Assembly (NCBI RefSeq): GCF_016342405.1
Contig: NZ_JAEINN010000007.1
Coordinates: 124,001-188,000, forward strand
Direction: 5' to 3'
Length of the DNA: 64,000 nucleotides
Origin: Maridesulfovibrio ferrireducens
Lineage (GTDB): Bacteria > Desulfobacterota > Desulfovibrionia > Desulfovibrionales > Desulfovibrionaceae
The first letter of the stretch is position 1; each line of letters begins with the position of its first letter. The notes beneath the pieces are model-generated. The model was not told where the DNA came from. It searched no databases and saw only the letters and a list, made by a program, of their open reading frames with translations. The translations under genes and the position numbers were made by a program. Below are positions 9,595 to 19,010 of the stretch, piece by piece.

Positions 9595-10494
9595 CTATTC
9601 GGAAATCGGAAACTCGATGGTTTTAACTTTTCCTTTTGCAACATCAAGAACTAAAGGCTTACCATCAGAAACAACCTCGACTCCGCCGGCATTTCCGAAT
9701 TTAATCTTTAAAGATTCTTTGTATGGCAATGAAATGCTTTCAGTTTCTTGCAGAACGAATTCTTGGTTCTTACCGTCAGTAACGGCCTCTAACCAACAAG
9801 CTTCTCCAGATTTAGCTGTAATAACAACTGTATTTGTTACTATTGGTTGAATTGCCGCAACAGGAATTTCTTTTTGTTCGCTTGTAGAAGCTGATTCTTC
9901 CGGTTCAGAAATAACTACAATGTTTTCAATTGAGTCAGCAATTGGAGCTTCTTCCTGTACTGTTTCAAGTGAATCTTCAACTGGTGTTTCGATAGATAAC
10001 TCGTCATTTTGTTCATCAACAGCTACATTTTCAACAATTTCTTCAGTTACCACGATCTCTGTTTTGTTGTTGTTCCAGAAATCCAACAATGCGTTATCAT
10101 GAAGATAATACACAAGCCCTGCGAGAACTGCGATTAGAATTAGAATTAAAAAAATCGAAGACATAGATGTTTTAGTGGAAACATCTGAATAATCACTTCG
10201 AGCCAAGTTTTCGTCGATGGAAGGATCCTGAATATTTTTATCAGTACTACCGTCAACAGAATAAAATTTTGAGAATTCATCTCCAATTTCTTCTGAATCA
10301 AGCCCAAGCGCTTTGGCGTAATTTTTTATAAATCCTTTAGCATAGACAGGGTGTGGAAAATCTTTTTTATTGCCGTCTTCAATCGCATGAACATTCACAC
10401 GGCTTAATTTGGTAAGCTCCATCATATGTTCAACGGTAAGCCCTTGTCGTTCTCTTTCCGCTTTTAATCGGGAACCAAGCTCTTTCAAATCCAT
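9595..10494 (-). CDS. RodZ-like helix-turn-helix membrane protein
   Basis: A 299-residue protein with a cytosolic HTH_25/Xre-type helix-turn-helix at residues 1-65, one transmembrane helix at about 112-131, a very acidic Glu/Asp/Ser-rich linker (about 145-215) and a C-terminal beta-rich domain of the DUF4115 type (about 220-299). This is the architecture of RodZ, which links MreB filaments to the elongasome and helps keep rod shape. No mreB is in the window. It sits between a SurA-like gene and recO. RodZ-like is secure as an architecture; orthology to E. coli RodZ is not proven. Confidence 0.75.
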   Translation of the reverse strand: MDLKELGSRLKAERERQGLTVEHMMELTKLSRVNVHAIEDGNKKDFPHPVYAKGFIKNYAKALGLDSEEIGDEFSKFYSVDGSTDKNIQDPSIDENLARSDYSDVSTKTSMSSIFLILILIAVLAGLVYYLHDNALLDFWNNNKTEIVVTEEIVENVAVDEQNDELSIETPVEDSLETVQEEAPIADSIENIVVISEPEESASTSEQKEIPVAAIQPIVTNTVVITAKSGEACWLEAVTDGKNQEFVLQETESISLPYKESLKIKFGNAGGVEVVSDGKPLVLDVAKGKVKTIEFPISE

Positions 10495-10622
10495 ACGGCC
10501 CTCATAATGATAGTCTGGCTGTTTTATTCAAAGAAAATCTGATTCTTTGAACTTGTCTTTCGACAACAGTTTTTCATTTTAAAAACGCAAAAAATATCCG
10601 CTTATAGTTTTCTTGAAAAAAT

Positions 10623-11561
10623 TTACTTTATCTCGATAACGGCTTTCTCTCTCAGTTTATTTATAAAATCAACGAAAACTGCGTCCTGCTTTTCTCTATA
10701 AAGACGTTCATAGATATTATCTCTATTGTCAGCGAACGAATCTGATTTATTTTTTACAAAAGAATCAAGCTTAAGCAAAGCAGTTGATTCCTGAACTTTA
10801 AACGAGGTACTTATATCCCCGGGGTTAAGTCCATTTAATGCATCATGCCACGTTTTAGCAAGGTCATCCCATTCCAGCACACCAAGATCTCCACCGGTCC
10901 CGGCTCCAGGGCCAACAGTGTACTTATTTGCGGCTTCTTCAAAAGTCGTTTCTCCAGAAATGATTTCTTTTCTGATTTTATCTGCCGAAATATTTTCAGG
11001 AAAAAGTATTAATTTCAAGTGAACACTCTGTTTAACTTCTTCTTGTTGAGATTGAGTGCTGTTCCATACTCCTTGGATTTCTTCTTCCGTGACTACTACT
11101 TTATTTTTAACTTTGTATGATAAGAGTCTGTTTTTACGAATATCTTTCCGCAAAGTTTCTTTAAACCCTTCTAAGTTTGTTTTTTGCAATGCAAGTTGGC
11201 GTGCAAATTCTTCATCGGAAAACTTGCTTGCTTCTTTAATACGCTTGATTTCACCTTCGATATCTTGTTCTGAAATTTCGACTTTGAGTCTTTTCGCTTC
11301 CTGATCAAGAATCATTTCATTAATCATGCGGTCAAGTATCTGTTTTCTGATATTTTTAATTTGCTGAACTTCTACAGGAGAAATAGATTTCCCATTAAAC
11401 TGTTTCATAATGGGAGCCATCTTTGTGTTCATTTCATACATGGTAATGATATCGCCGTTAACGACTGCTACAACGCCATCAACGATTTTTTCTTCTGCTC
11501 CGGAAAAGGACCCGAAGGAACTGATCAATATGACAAAAAAGACAATAATTACACGCTTCAA
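10623..11561 (-). CDS. SurA-like periplasmic peptidyl-prolyl isomerase/chaperone
   Basis: A secreted protein with a Sec signal peptide (MKRVIIVFFVILIS.., cleavage probably after SGA), a SurA-N-like helical chaperone domain (mature part to about residue 150) and one parvulin/PpiC domain with the VGPGAGTGGDLG loop near residue 210. SurA-type chaperones escort unfolded outer-membrane proteins to BAM. The frame reaches an ATG at 11576, but TTG at 11559-11561 has GGGAG eight bases upstream and gives a cleaner signal peptide (312 residues). It follows a second, lipoprotein-type PPIase gene; the two form a pair downstream of mfd. Confidence 0.8.
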   Translation of the reverse strand: MKRVIIVFFVILISSFGSFSGAEEKIVDGVVAVVNGDIITMYEMNTKMAPIMKQFNGKSISPVEVQQIKNIRKQILDRMINEMILDQEAKRLKVEISEQDIEGEIKRIKEASKFSDEEFARQLALQKTNLEGFKETLRKDIRKNRLLSYKVKNKVVVTEEEIQGVWNSTQSQQEEVKQSVHLKLILFPENISADKIRKEIISGETTFEEAANKYTVGPGAGTGGDLGVLEWDDLAKTWHDALNGLNPGDISTSFKVQESTALLKLDSFVKNKSDSFADNRDNIYERLYREKQDAVFVDFINKLREKAVIEIK

Positions 11562-11718
11562 TACGGCATCTCCCATAAAATATATAATATCGGTATGTTT
11601 CTTATCCGACTTTAAATTCGATCTTGTTTCCAGATATAATCCTTAGCAAGAATAACAATTGTTTTAACTAACTAAACCCTTTCATAGAAGTATGCAAGAT
11701 TAGTAAAACTCTTAATTT

Positions 11719-12681
11719 TTATTCAGTCTTTGTGTTCTTATTTTCAGAGGCGACAGGGGGTTCAGTTTTTTTCTGTGGTAATAATTCTTTGCTGATTTTA
11801 ATACTAGAATTAGCCAGTTTATTCTTAAGCCATAATTCAAATTTGTCATCCAGTTTACGTTCAAGAAGAACTTTTTCTACAGCGGGATAAGCTTGAAGAG
11901 GTGTTAACAAAGTGGCATCTTTTTTTTCTTTTAAAATTAAGCAAATAAATTCTTTTTCCTGTGTAATTACAGGACTTGCTTTTCCAGATTCAAGCTCCTG
12001 AACAAATGGTTCCCAAGTCGTTGGCAACTGTCCGTTTCTAACCCATATTTCTCTAACAGTAACCTGCTTCAAGTTGTTTGATATTTCTTCAGGAGAAATT
12101 CCTTTTCTAAATTGTTCAACCCCTTTAGTCACCAATTCGCGGCTGAATCCTTTTATCATTATAAATTTGAACCCTGCCTGCATATAGAAGTCAGATAAAT
12201 GAGTGCGGTAGTATTCTTCTGCTTCTTTGTAATCAATTTTAATTTCAGGACGCAATATTTGACTAAAAAATTTATCCATTGCTAATTGATATTTGAGCTG
12301 ACTGCGCCATGAATTGAGGTCAATATATTCTTCGATTAAAATTTGTTCAAATGCGTTTTCAGGATAATCAGAACGGACTTCGTCTTCCGCTTCTTTCAAT
12401 TCTTTATCTGATACAGGGATATTCCGTTCTTCAAGTTCTTGTGAAACAAGCTCCTGTACAATGATATCGCCTAAAATTTGACCATATTCACTTCTGACCT
12501 GACTGACGGAAGGAACAAACCCTGCACTTCCGTCATGCATCAAATCATATTTATAATCCAACTGCGAAAGGTAAACAGGTTCACCGTTTACTCGTGCAAC
12601 TATGCCCGGATCTTCTGTCTTGTTTTTGCATCCAAAGACAAAAAGAGAGGTCAGCATTAAAAGAATAATTATCTTTTTCAT
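11719..12681 (-). CDS. SurA_N/PpiC-type peptidyl-prolyl isomerase lipoprotein
   Basis: A 320-residue predicted lipoprotein: hydrophobic signal MKKIIILLMLTSLF followed by VFGC, the Cys at residue 18 being the lipidation site. The mature protein opens with a segment typical of SurA/PrsA chaperones (VARVNGEPVYLSQLDY) and has a parvulin-like region around residues 170-270 that lacks a clean GGDLG loop, so isomerase activity is doubtful. It ends in a Lys/Glu-rich tail. It lies 29 bases downstream of mfd. Role inferred: membrane-anchored chaperone for exported proteins, possibly the PrsA-like partner of the soluble SurA-like protein that follows. Confidence 0.72.
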   Translation of the reverse strand: MKKIIILLMLTSLFVFGCKNKTEDPGIVARVNGEPVYLSQLDYKYDLMHDGSAGFVPSVSQVRSEYGQILGDIIVQELVSQELEERNIPVSDKELKEAEDEVRSDYPENAFEQILIEEYIDLNSWRSQLKYQLAMDKFFSQILRPEIKIDYKEAEEYYRTHLSDFYMQAGFKFIMIKGFSRELVTKGVEQFRKGISPEEISNNLKQVTVREIWVRNGQLPTTWEPFVQELESGKASPVITQEKEFICLILKEKKDATLLTPLQAYPAVEKVLLERKLDDKFELWLKNKLANSSIKISKELLPQKKTEPPVASENKNTKTE

Positions 12682-12710
12682 TTATAATTTCCGTACGTTA
12701 TCACTATGAT

Positions 12711-15700
12711 TTAAATTTGTTCAACTAACGGTTCAAGATTTTTACAAATTTGATTAAGTCCTGCTGCTATTTTAGTGTCTTTTTCAAAACGTATTTCAAT
12801 ACTTACAGGAGGCTTAAGGCGTGCTGAATTTTTATCATCAGCAATCCATTTCATCAATTTAACAGGTTCTACAGGATTTCGACTTTCTTCCCATGTCAAA
12901 ACAACTCTGGCAGGAAATAAATCAGCTCTTGTAACTCCGAGACATGCTAAAGTTCGTTTCAGATAAAGTACTGTTATAAAATTTTCAACTTCTTCAGGGA
13001 AATGTCCAAATCTATCTTTAATTTCAGAGGCAAGTTCTTCTATCCGTGCTTCTGTATTTGCCGAGGAAAGTGCCCGATAATATCTCAACCTTTCTCTGGC
13101 ATCAGGAACATAGTCTTCAGGTAAATGGGCTTTAAAAACAAAATTCATTTCAGGATCTGTCGCAACAGTGCTGTCATCTCCCTTGATTCTGCGTACTTCT
13201 TCGTCAAGCATTTCAAGAAACAGGTCAAGCCCGACTTTTGCCATTTGTCCTGATTGAACTTCTCCGAGAATATTACCTGCACCGCGCAGTCTTAAATCTT
13301 CCATTGCAACTTTAAAACCTGCTCCCAGGTAATCAAGTTGAAGAATAATCTGCATACGTCGCTTAGCTTTTTCCGACAAAGAATCAAGAGATGAAACTAC
13401 AAAATATGCGTACGCCTGTCGTGTGCTGCGTCCAACTCTGCCTCGCAACTGATAAAGCTGCCCAAGCCCGAACATTTGAGCCTGATCTACAATTAATGTG
13501 TTGGCATTGGGGAAATCAAGGCCGGATTCAATAATTGCGGTAGCTATAAGAATATCTAATTCTTTGTGCCAGAATTTATGAATAGTATCTTCTAAAGTCT
13601 TTTCTGACATTTGACCGTGAGCCATGCCGACTTTGGCATCAGGAGCCAATTTTTTAACAAATTCAGCAACCCTTTCAAGGCCCTGAACTCTGTTATGCAC
13701 CCAGAAAACCTGTCCGCCTCTTTCAAGTTCACGCTTAACAACAGACGCAAGCATTGCTTCGTCTCGTTCAACTAAAGCTGTTTCAACTGGTTTGCGATCG
13801 ACAGGAGGAGTTTCAATTGTACTCAGGCTTCGCACGCCGGATAATGATAACTGCAAGGTTCGGGGAATCGGGGTAGCGGTCAAAGTCAGCGCATCAATAT
13901 TTTTACGCATTTCTTTAATACGTTCTTTATGCCTCACTCCGAAGCGCTGTTCTTCATCAAGAATGAGCAAACCCAGATTCGGAGCTTCTACATCTTTAGA
14001 CAAAACTCTATGCGTGCCGATAAGAATGTCGAGGGTTCCTGAAGATAGTTGCTCGAGAACTCTTTTTTGGCTGGTCTTGGTTACAAACCTGCTGAGCATT
14101 CCAACTACAACCGGGAACCCTTCCATGCGTTGCATAAATGTTTGATAATGCTGTTCAGCCAGAACGGTCGTAGGGCAAAGCAGAATAACCTGTTTACCAT
14201 CTAAGACGGCTCTGAAAGCGGCTCTTAATGCAACTTCAGTTTTTCCGAATCCAACATCACCGCAGACGAGTCTGTCCATAGGTTCAGGGCTTTCCATATC
14301 TCTGAATACATCTTGGATGGCCTTTTCCTGATCCGGAGTTTCTTCAAACCCGAAAGTACTTTCAAACTCCCAGTACATATCATCCAAAGGACCGTAGGCA
14401 TATCCTTTGGCAACTTTTCTGTAAGCGTACATTTCAACAAGTTCACCGGCGATTTTCTCAATAGCCTTGCGGGCTTTATCACGGGTTTTAGACCAGCGTG
14501 TTCCGCCCAGCTTGTCCAGAACAGAACAGGTCCCTTCCGGACCTTTATATTTTTGAACAAGATTAAGCCTGTCGACCGGGACATATAATTTATCATCTGC
14601 ATCAAAAAACAGCAGAAGATAATCATTAGAAACATCCCCTACTTTAAAATGATGCAGTCCGCCGAAACGGGATAAGCCGTAATCTCTATGGACAAGTAAA
14701 TCTTCTGGAAGCAAATCTTCATAACTCGTCATTCCTTCAAAGGCTTTGTCCCTGATGCGGGTACCTTTGGCGGCTTGCGGCTGAAGAACGTCTTCTCCTA
14801 AAATAATGGTTTGATTCCACTCAAGTTCCATCCCGTTTTTAAGGGGCGAAATAAGTGCATATATTCCTCTGTTCATAGAGGAATACTCAGTTGAAATAGA
14901 GAGCTGTTCCGATTCAATTAGCGATAGAAATTTTTTCCGAGATCTGTCGGTTTTAAAACTGAGTACAGTTTGGAACCTGTCAGAGCTCCATTCTTTTAAC
15001 CCTGCAACAAGAGCAGCCCATGGCCGCTTCATCTGTTCAGGTTTCCAAAAAATATCGGTGAATGCTGTCAGCGATCTTTCAGAAAGATCTATTCCGTCTT
15101 TTTCACGGCCTATGACCAGATCTTCATATACAATTTGTCTTTCATCGCGCCAGATGGATCTTGCTTTTTCTTCATTCCAGCAAATTGTATTAACAGGCCA
15201 TTTACAACCGGAATGAGCAGATTTGTCGTGAAGAAAGGTTTTCCAGCTGTACTCATGGTCCTGAAGACGTAATCTTAAATTTGAAGCTGACGAAAGAACA
15301 TAAACAGCATTTTTAGATAAAAATGATTTGAGGTCAGTACACTCAGGATAAAAAAGTCCGGGCCAGATCATTCCGTCCGCGTTGCCAACTTTTTCAAGAA
15401 GTTTTGCATGCCCTTCAGCAGAAATTTCTCCCGTCTTTTTCAAATGCTTCCATAGTGCTGCGGCTTCATCGATATTGTTTCCGGTCAGCATTGCCGGAGC
15501 AACAGGAAGCAAGGTCATTCCATCTAAATCGGCCTTCGAACGTTGGGATGAAGGGTCGAAAACACGAATTTCTTCTAATATATCACCAAAAAATTCTAAT
15601 CTTAGCGGAAGGTCATATCCCGGAGCATAGATATCAAGGATATCCCCGCGCATGGACATTTCACCATAGCCAGAAACCAGTTTTGTTCTGGTATATCCCC

Positions 15701-16169
15701 ATGAAACTAATTGTTCGATGAGGAGTTCCGGCTCCATCTCTTCGCCTTTGGAAAGATTAATATAATTATTTTCCAAAACTGAAGGCATAGGCCATTTGGG
15801 CAGTAAGTTGTCAACAGTCATCAGAACAGACTGTTTTCCGCCGCGCGTTAAAGCATGCAGGGCTGACCAGCGTTCAGACCATTCTGATGCAACAGGATTT
15901 TTACAAAGATAAGGAGGAAGGAAAACCCAATCTCTTTCCCATGCAGGAATAATTTTATTGTTTTCAGCAAGATCATTGCGGCTGAATAAAGTGATAAGCG
16001 CCTTCAGTTCAGCATATTCCCGTGCTCCCGGAGCAATCATTACAACTGATTGACCTCTGGAGTGTAAATTATGCGCAGTAAACGCCTGTGTCCCGGGACC
16101 ACTTTTAAAAATTCGTGCAGTGTTTCCGCCTCCGGCAGCAAAAGCGGTAAATTCGGAAGGTAAAGACAA
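12711..16169 (-). CDS. mfd: Transcription-repair coupling factor Mfd
   Basis: A full-length 1152-residue Mfd. Order of parts: N-terminal UvrB-like module; RNA-polymerase-interacting domain around 490-560 (VHRDYGLSRFGG); helicase motor with Walker A GDVGFGKTE near 655, DEEQ box (DEEQRFGVRHKE), motif III TATPIPRTL and motif VI GRVGRSTRQAYAYF; then a C-terminal TRCF domain. Mfd removes RNA polymerase stalled at lesions and recruits UvrA. The start gives MSLPSEFTAF, a plausible N-terminus. The gene is followed closely by the chaperone lipoprotein gene. No mutation is apparent in the motifs. Confidence 0.97.
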   Translation of the reverse strand: MSLPSEFTAFAAGGGNTARIFKSGPGTQAFTAHNLHSRGQSVVMIAPGAREYAELKALITLFSRNDLAENNKIIPAWERDWVFLPPYLCKNPVASEWSERWSALHALTRGGKQSVLMTVDNLLPKWPMPSVLENNYINLSKGEEMEPELLIEQLVSWGYTRTKLVSGYGEMSMRGDILDIYAPGYDLPLRLEFFGDILEEIRVFDPSSQRSKADLDGMTLLPVAPAMLTGNNIDEAAALWKHLKKTGEISAEGHAKLLEKVGNADGMIWPGLFYPECTDLKSFLSKNAVYVLSSASNLRLRLQDHEYSWKTFLHDKSAHSGCKWPVNTICWNEEKARSIWRDERQIVYEDLVIGREKDGIDLSERSLTAFTDIFWKPEQMKRPWAALVAGLKEWSSDRFQTVLSFKTDRSRKKFLSLIESEQLSISTEYSSMNRGIYALISPLKNGMELEWNQTIILGEDVLQPQAAKGTRIRDKAFEGMTSYEDLLPEDLLVHRDYGLSRFGGLHHFKVGDVSNDYLLLFFDADDKLYVPVDRLNLVQKYKGPEGTCSVLDKLGGTRWSKTRDKARKAIEKIAGELVEMYAYRKVAKGYAYGPLDDMYWEFESTFGFEETPDQEKAIQDVFRDMESPEPMDRLVCGDVGFGKTEVALRAAFRAVLDGKQVILLCPTTVLAEQHYQTFMQRMEGFPVVVGMLSRFVTKTSQKRVLEQLSSGTLDILIGTHRVLSKDVEAPNLGLLILDEEQRFGVRHKERIKEMRKNIDALTLTATPIPRTLQLSLSGVRSLSTIETPPVDRKPVETALVERDEAMLASVVKRELERGGQVFWVHNRVQGLERVAEFVKKLAPDAKVGMAHGQMSEKTLEDTIHKFWHKELDILIATAIIESGLDFPNANTLIVDQAQMFGLGQLYQLRGRVGRSTRQAYAYFVVSSLDSLSEKAKRRMQIILQLDYLGAGFKVAMEDLRLRGAGNILGEVQSGQMAKVGLDLFLEMLDEEVRRIKGDDSTVATDPEMNFVFKAHLPEDYVPDARERLRYYRALSSANTEARIEELASEIKDRFGHFPEEVENFITVLYLKRTLACLGVTRADLFPARVVLTWEESRNPVEPVKLMKWIADDKNSARLKPPVSIEIRFEKDTKIAAGLNQICKNLEPLVEQI

Positions 16170-16196
16170 TTTGGCTCCAAAATTATTATGAAAAGG

Positions 16197-16233
16197 AAAG
16201 GCCGTCCTCCCGATAATTCAGGGGACGGCCTTT
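16197..16233. terminator. Intrinsic terminator between cheW and mfd
   Basis: Perfect 11-bp arms (16197-16207 and 16223-16233; AAAGGCCGTCC and its complement). Downstream of cheW on the minus strand the stem is followed by a T-rich stretch (CCTTTTC). The longer T run is on the plus strand, where no gene precedes it. The mfd start is only 28 bases away, so mfd needs its own promoter or read-through. Confidence 0.75.
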
Positions 16234-16380
16234 TTTTGCAGAGAAACTGTTCTGTTGTCCAGTAAATAGACGTAAATCGCAATATTTACTGGTGGCAGAC
16301 ATATCAAATCATGGCAATATGCAGCTAAATATAGGATCGTAATCGTTCCTTAATCATACACAACAAGTTGGAAGATTTGA

Positions 16381-16857
16381 TTAAACCTGTGCTAATAATT
16401 CCTGCTCATCACCTGAAAGAAGTCTGTTAAGATCAAGTAAAATAAGCAGTCTGTCTTCAAGTTTGCCTACCCCACTGATATATTCAGATTCCAGCCCGGA
16501 AACAACAGGCGGTGGTGGTTCAACAGTGTTTGCCGGGATTCTGAGAACCTCGGAAACTGAATCGACAACAAATCCGACTATCATATCGCTGATTTCAATA
16601 ACGATAATACGAGTATTTTGATCATGTTCTCTGATTTCGAGACCAAACTTACTTCTTAAGTCAATGATTGGAATTACCTTCCCGCGAAGGTTGATTACAC
16701 CTTCAACGAATACAGGAGCCCGGGGAACTTTGGTGATTTCCATGGTTCGGATAATTTCCTGAACCTTAAGGATATCCACTCCGAACTCTTCTTCGGCAAT
16801 GCTGAAGGTGACTAGCTGGATAAGTTCGGCGTCTTGCCTTTTCTTATCTTCTTCCAT
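16381..16857 (-). CDS. cheW: Chemotaxis coupling protein CheW
   Basis: A 158-residue single-domain CheW. It has the family core: LVTFSIAEEEFGVDILKV, the receptor/kinase contact motif VEGVINLRGKVIPIIDLR (residues about 50-67), and a C-terminal ISGVGKLEDRLLILLDL segment. CheW links chemoreceptors to the kinase CheA. It is monocistronic, bounded by a terminator, with no cheA nearby. A chemoreceptor and CheZ are encoded elsewhere in this window. Desulfovibrio-type genomes often carry several CheW copies, so this may serve one of several arrays. Confidence 0.94.
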   Translation of the reverse strand: MEEDKKRQDAELIQLVTFSIAEEEFGVDILKVQEIIRTMEITKVPRAPVFVEGVINLRGKVIPIIDLRSKFGLEIREHDQNTRIIVIEISDMIVGFVVDSVSEVLRIPANTVEPPPPVVSGLESEYISGVGKLEDRLLILLDLNRLLSGDEQELLAQV

Positions 16858-17121
16858 TCATGCCCCCTGTTAGTTGCTATTGCAGTGCACAATCAAAATA
16901 TTTTGATCATGTAAAAATATTTTTAAAAATAATCTATTCATATTTAATCAGTATATTATTATTCATCTGAAATATTTGCAAGCTAATCATAAAATTATAA
17001 AACAATTTAATCAAAATTTTTTATTCAGAGAAAATTGACTACTGGCCCAGAAATGACTACCTAGAAAATTGATTAGCAGAAAATAGCAATAAGGCGAAGA
17101 CTCAGGAGGGTATGAACTCGC

Positions 17122-17337
17122 ATGGCTCAGTTTTCCCCAACGGATAATGTTACCTTGGAAGATCAGATTAAATCATTAGCAAATGATGAGTTGCTTGACT
17201 TCTGGGAAGAAACCCAGTTTCTCGCGAAAATGTTAAATCAAGAAAACCAAGAAGATGTTCCATACAGTCCCGAATATGAACGATTAATTTTGCAGGAACT
17301 GCAACTTAGATCGTGTATGAAATCGTTATCACCTTAG
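17122..17337 (+). CDS. Small protein of unknown function (71 aa)
   Basis: I do not recognise this gene. It encodes 71 residues, mostly helical and acidic, with no cysteine cluster, signal peptide or membrane segment (one Cys near the end). It is a credible gene: the ATG follows CAGGAGGG by 11-12 bases, the codons are ordinary for the window, and a perfect 15-bp-stem terminator follows four bases after the stop. It is monocistronic between cheW and ugd. The upstream 263 bases are AT-rich and contain three related copies of an (A)GAAAATTGA-type sequence at about 17030-17085. Function unknown. Confidence 0.65.
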   Translation: MAQFSPTDNVTLEDQIKSLANDELLDFWEETQFLAKMLNQENQEDVPYSPEYERLILQELQLRSCMKSLSP

Positions 17338-17340
17338 ACA

Positions 17341-17375
17341 AATTTAAAGGCCCGCTTAAAGCGGGCCTTTAAATT
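17341..17375. terminator. Bidirectional terminator
   Basis: Perfect 15-bp arms (17341-17355 and 17361-17375, core AAAGGCCCGC / GCGGGCCTTT) flanked by A and T runs on both sides. It serves the small plus-strand gene and ugd, which ends at 17386 on the minus strand. Confidence 0.92.
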
Positions 17376-17385
17376 TTGAATTAAA

Positions 17386-18732
17386 TTAAACAGAATCCCC
17401 GACCGGTCTGCGTCCAACGCTGAAGTAAGCAAAACCGTTACTGCCTAGGTAAGACGGGTCGTAAAGATTTCTACCGTCAAATATAACCGGAGCAAGCAAG
17501 GCTTCTTTTATTTTATCAAAATCAGGATTTCTAAACTGATTCCAATCGGTCACAACCGCAACAGCATTTGCCCCTTCAAGAACTTCATACTGGTTGTGTA
17601 CGATCTCCACCAGATCATTATCACGCAAAATTTCTTCTGCTTTTATATGAGCAACTGGGTCAAATGCTTTAATTTTCATTCCTGCTTCAGTCAGCTCTGA
17701 AATGATAGATAAGGCAGAAGATTCTCTCATATCATCAGTGTTAGCTTTAAATGCAAGTCCCCATATTGCAAGGGTTTTACCTCTAACTCCACCCTGAGGT
17801 TCAAAATAATCCAGAATCTTGCGGGAAAGCATTTTTTTCTGTCTGTTATTAACAGAATCCACAGCTTCAATAAGCTCAGGTCTGGCGCCGACCTCTTTAG
17901 CTGTATTGATCAGGGCCTTCACGTCCTTAGGAAAACATGATCCACCGTAACCTACGCCGGGGTAGATGAAATAATATCCAATGCGGTGATCAGAACCTAT
18001 GCCGAGTCTGACTTCGCGCACATTAGCTCCGACGAGTTCACAAATACCGGCCATTTCATTAATAAAAGAAATTTTTGTGGCCAGCATGCAGTTCGCTGCA
18101 TATTTAGTCATTTCCGCACTTCTGGTACCCATAAAAATGAGTTTTTCTCTACTACGGGCATAAGGTGCGTATAATGTCTCGAATTCCTTACAAGTTCCTT
18201 TTTTTTCAGTGCCGACAACCACCCTGTCCGGCTTCATAAAGTCGCTTACAGCATCCCCTTCTTTTAGAAATTCGGGGTTTGAAGCGACATCAAACTCAAG
18301 ATTCAAACCTCTTTTTTCAAGTTCTGCTTTAACTATTGAGCGGACTTTATCAGCCGTTCCAACCGGAACGGTAGATTTGTCTACAATAATTTTAGAGTCG
18401 GTCATGGTCTGCCCTATTTCGCGGGCAACATTTTCCACAAATCTCAGATCACAACTTCCATCTGAGCTGCATGGAGTTCCGACAGTAATAAAAACAAAAC
18501 GGGCTTTATCCAGTCCTTCTTTAAGACTGGTGGTAAAGAAAAGTCTTTGATCTTCATAGTTTCGTTTAACCAAGTCTTCAAGGCCCGGTTCAAAAATATG
18601 AATTTTCCCCTCTTTAAGAGTCTTAATAACGTCTGGATTTACATCAACACACCAAACATGGTTTCCCATTTCTGCAAAACATGCTGCGCTGACAAGCCCG
18701 ACATATCCGGTTCCTACTATACATATGTTCAT
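17386..18732 (-). CDS. ugd: UDP-glucose 6-dehydrogenase
   Basis: A 448-residue enzyme that oxidises UDP-glucose to UDP-glucuronate with two NAD+. The N-terminal Rossmann motif GTGYVG is at residues 7-12. A central helix follows, then the catalytic cysteine in GVGYGGSCFPKD (near residue 260) and a C-terminal UDP-binding domain with AIWGLAFKANTDDMRESS. UDP-glucuronate feeds exopolysaccharide, capsule or lipid A sugar modification; no polysaccharide cluster is adjacent. The gene stands alone, divergent from pdxJ. UDP-ManNAc dehydrogenases look similar, but the length and motifs favour Ugd/TuaD. Confidence 0.93.
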   Translation of the reverse strand: MNICIVGTGYVGLVSAACFAEMGNHVWCVDVNPDVIKTLKEGKIHIFEPGLEDLVKRNYEDQRLFFTTSLKEGLDKARFVFITVGTPCSSDGSCDLRFVENVAREIGQTMTDSKIIVDKSTVPVGTADKVRSIVKAELEKRGLNLEFDVASNPEFLKEGDAVSDFMKPDRVVVGTEKKGTCKEFETLYAPYARSREKLIFMGTRSAEMTKYAANCMLATKISFINEMAGICELVGANVREVRLGIGSDHRIGYYFIYPGVGYGGSCFPKDVKALINTAKEVGARPELIEAVDSVNNRQKKMLSRKILDYFEPQGGVRGKTLAIWGLAFKANTDDMRESSALSIISELTEAGMKIKAFDPVAHIKAEEILRDNDLVEIVHNQYEVLEGANAVAVVTDWNQFRNPDFDKIKEALLAPVIFDGRNLYDPSYLGSNGFAYFSVGRRPVGDSV

Positions 18733-18914
18733 TATTTGTTCTCTCGATAATTCTTTACGTTTAAAAAAACGTCACTAACAGTCCGGCCAAAAAAGTCAAA
18801 TCAAGCAGATCGTCTGCAAGCTGTGACACAGCGGATAACGCCAGTATATTTTTAATGTCAACTAGTAAATAGTTGCGCCAATATGACAGTTGCCATCAAA
18901 CACCAATGACTATA

Positions 18915-18942
18915 TTGTCCTTCAACAAAGTCGGATTATACT
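18915..18942 (+). promoter_or_regulatory. Sigma70-type promoter candidate for the pdxJ operon
   Basis: TTGTCC (18915-18920), 16-base spacer, TATACT (18937-18942), about 70 bases before the pdxJ ATG. The -10 box matches five of six positions, the -35 four of six. Confidence 0.5.
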
Positions 18943-19010
18943 AATATGCTATGTAAAAACAAATTAATTTCGACAATAAAAATAAAGTTTGTTCACCGGA
19001 GGATATAACC

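Noticed and set aside
14225-14635. 136-codon open frame inside mfd in another frame
   Set aside because: Mfd is intact with all motifs; the extra frame is a shadow.
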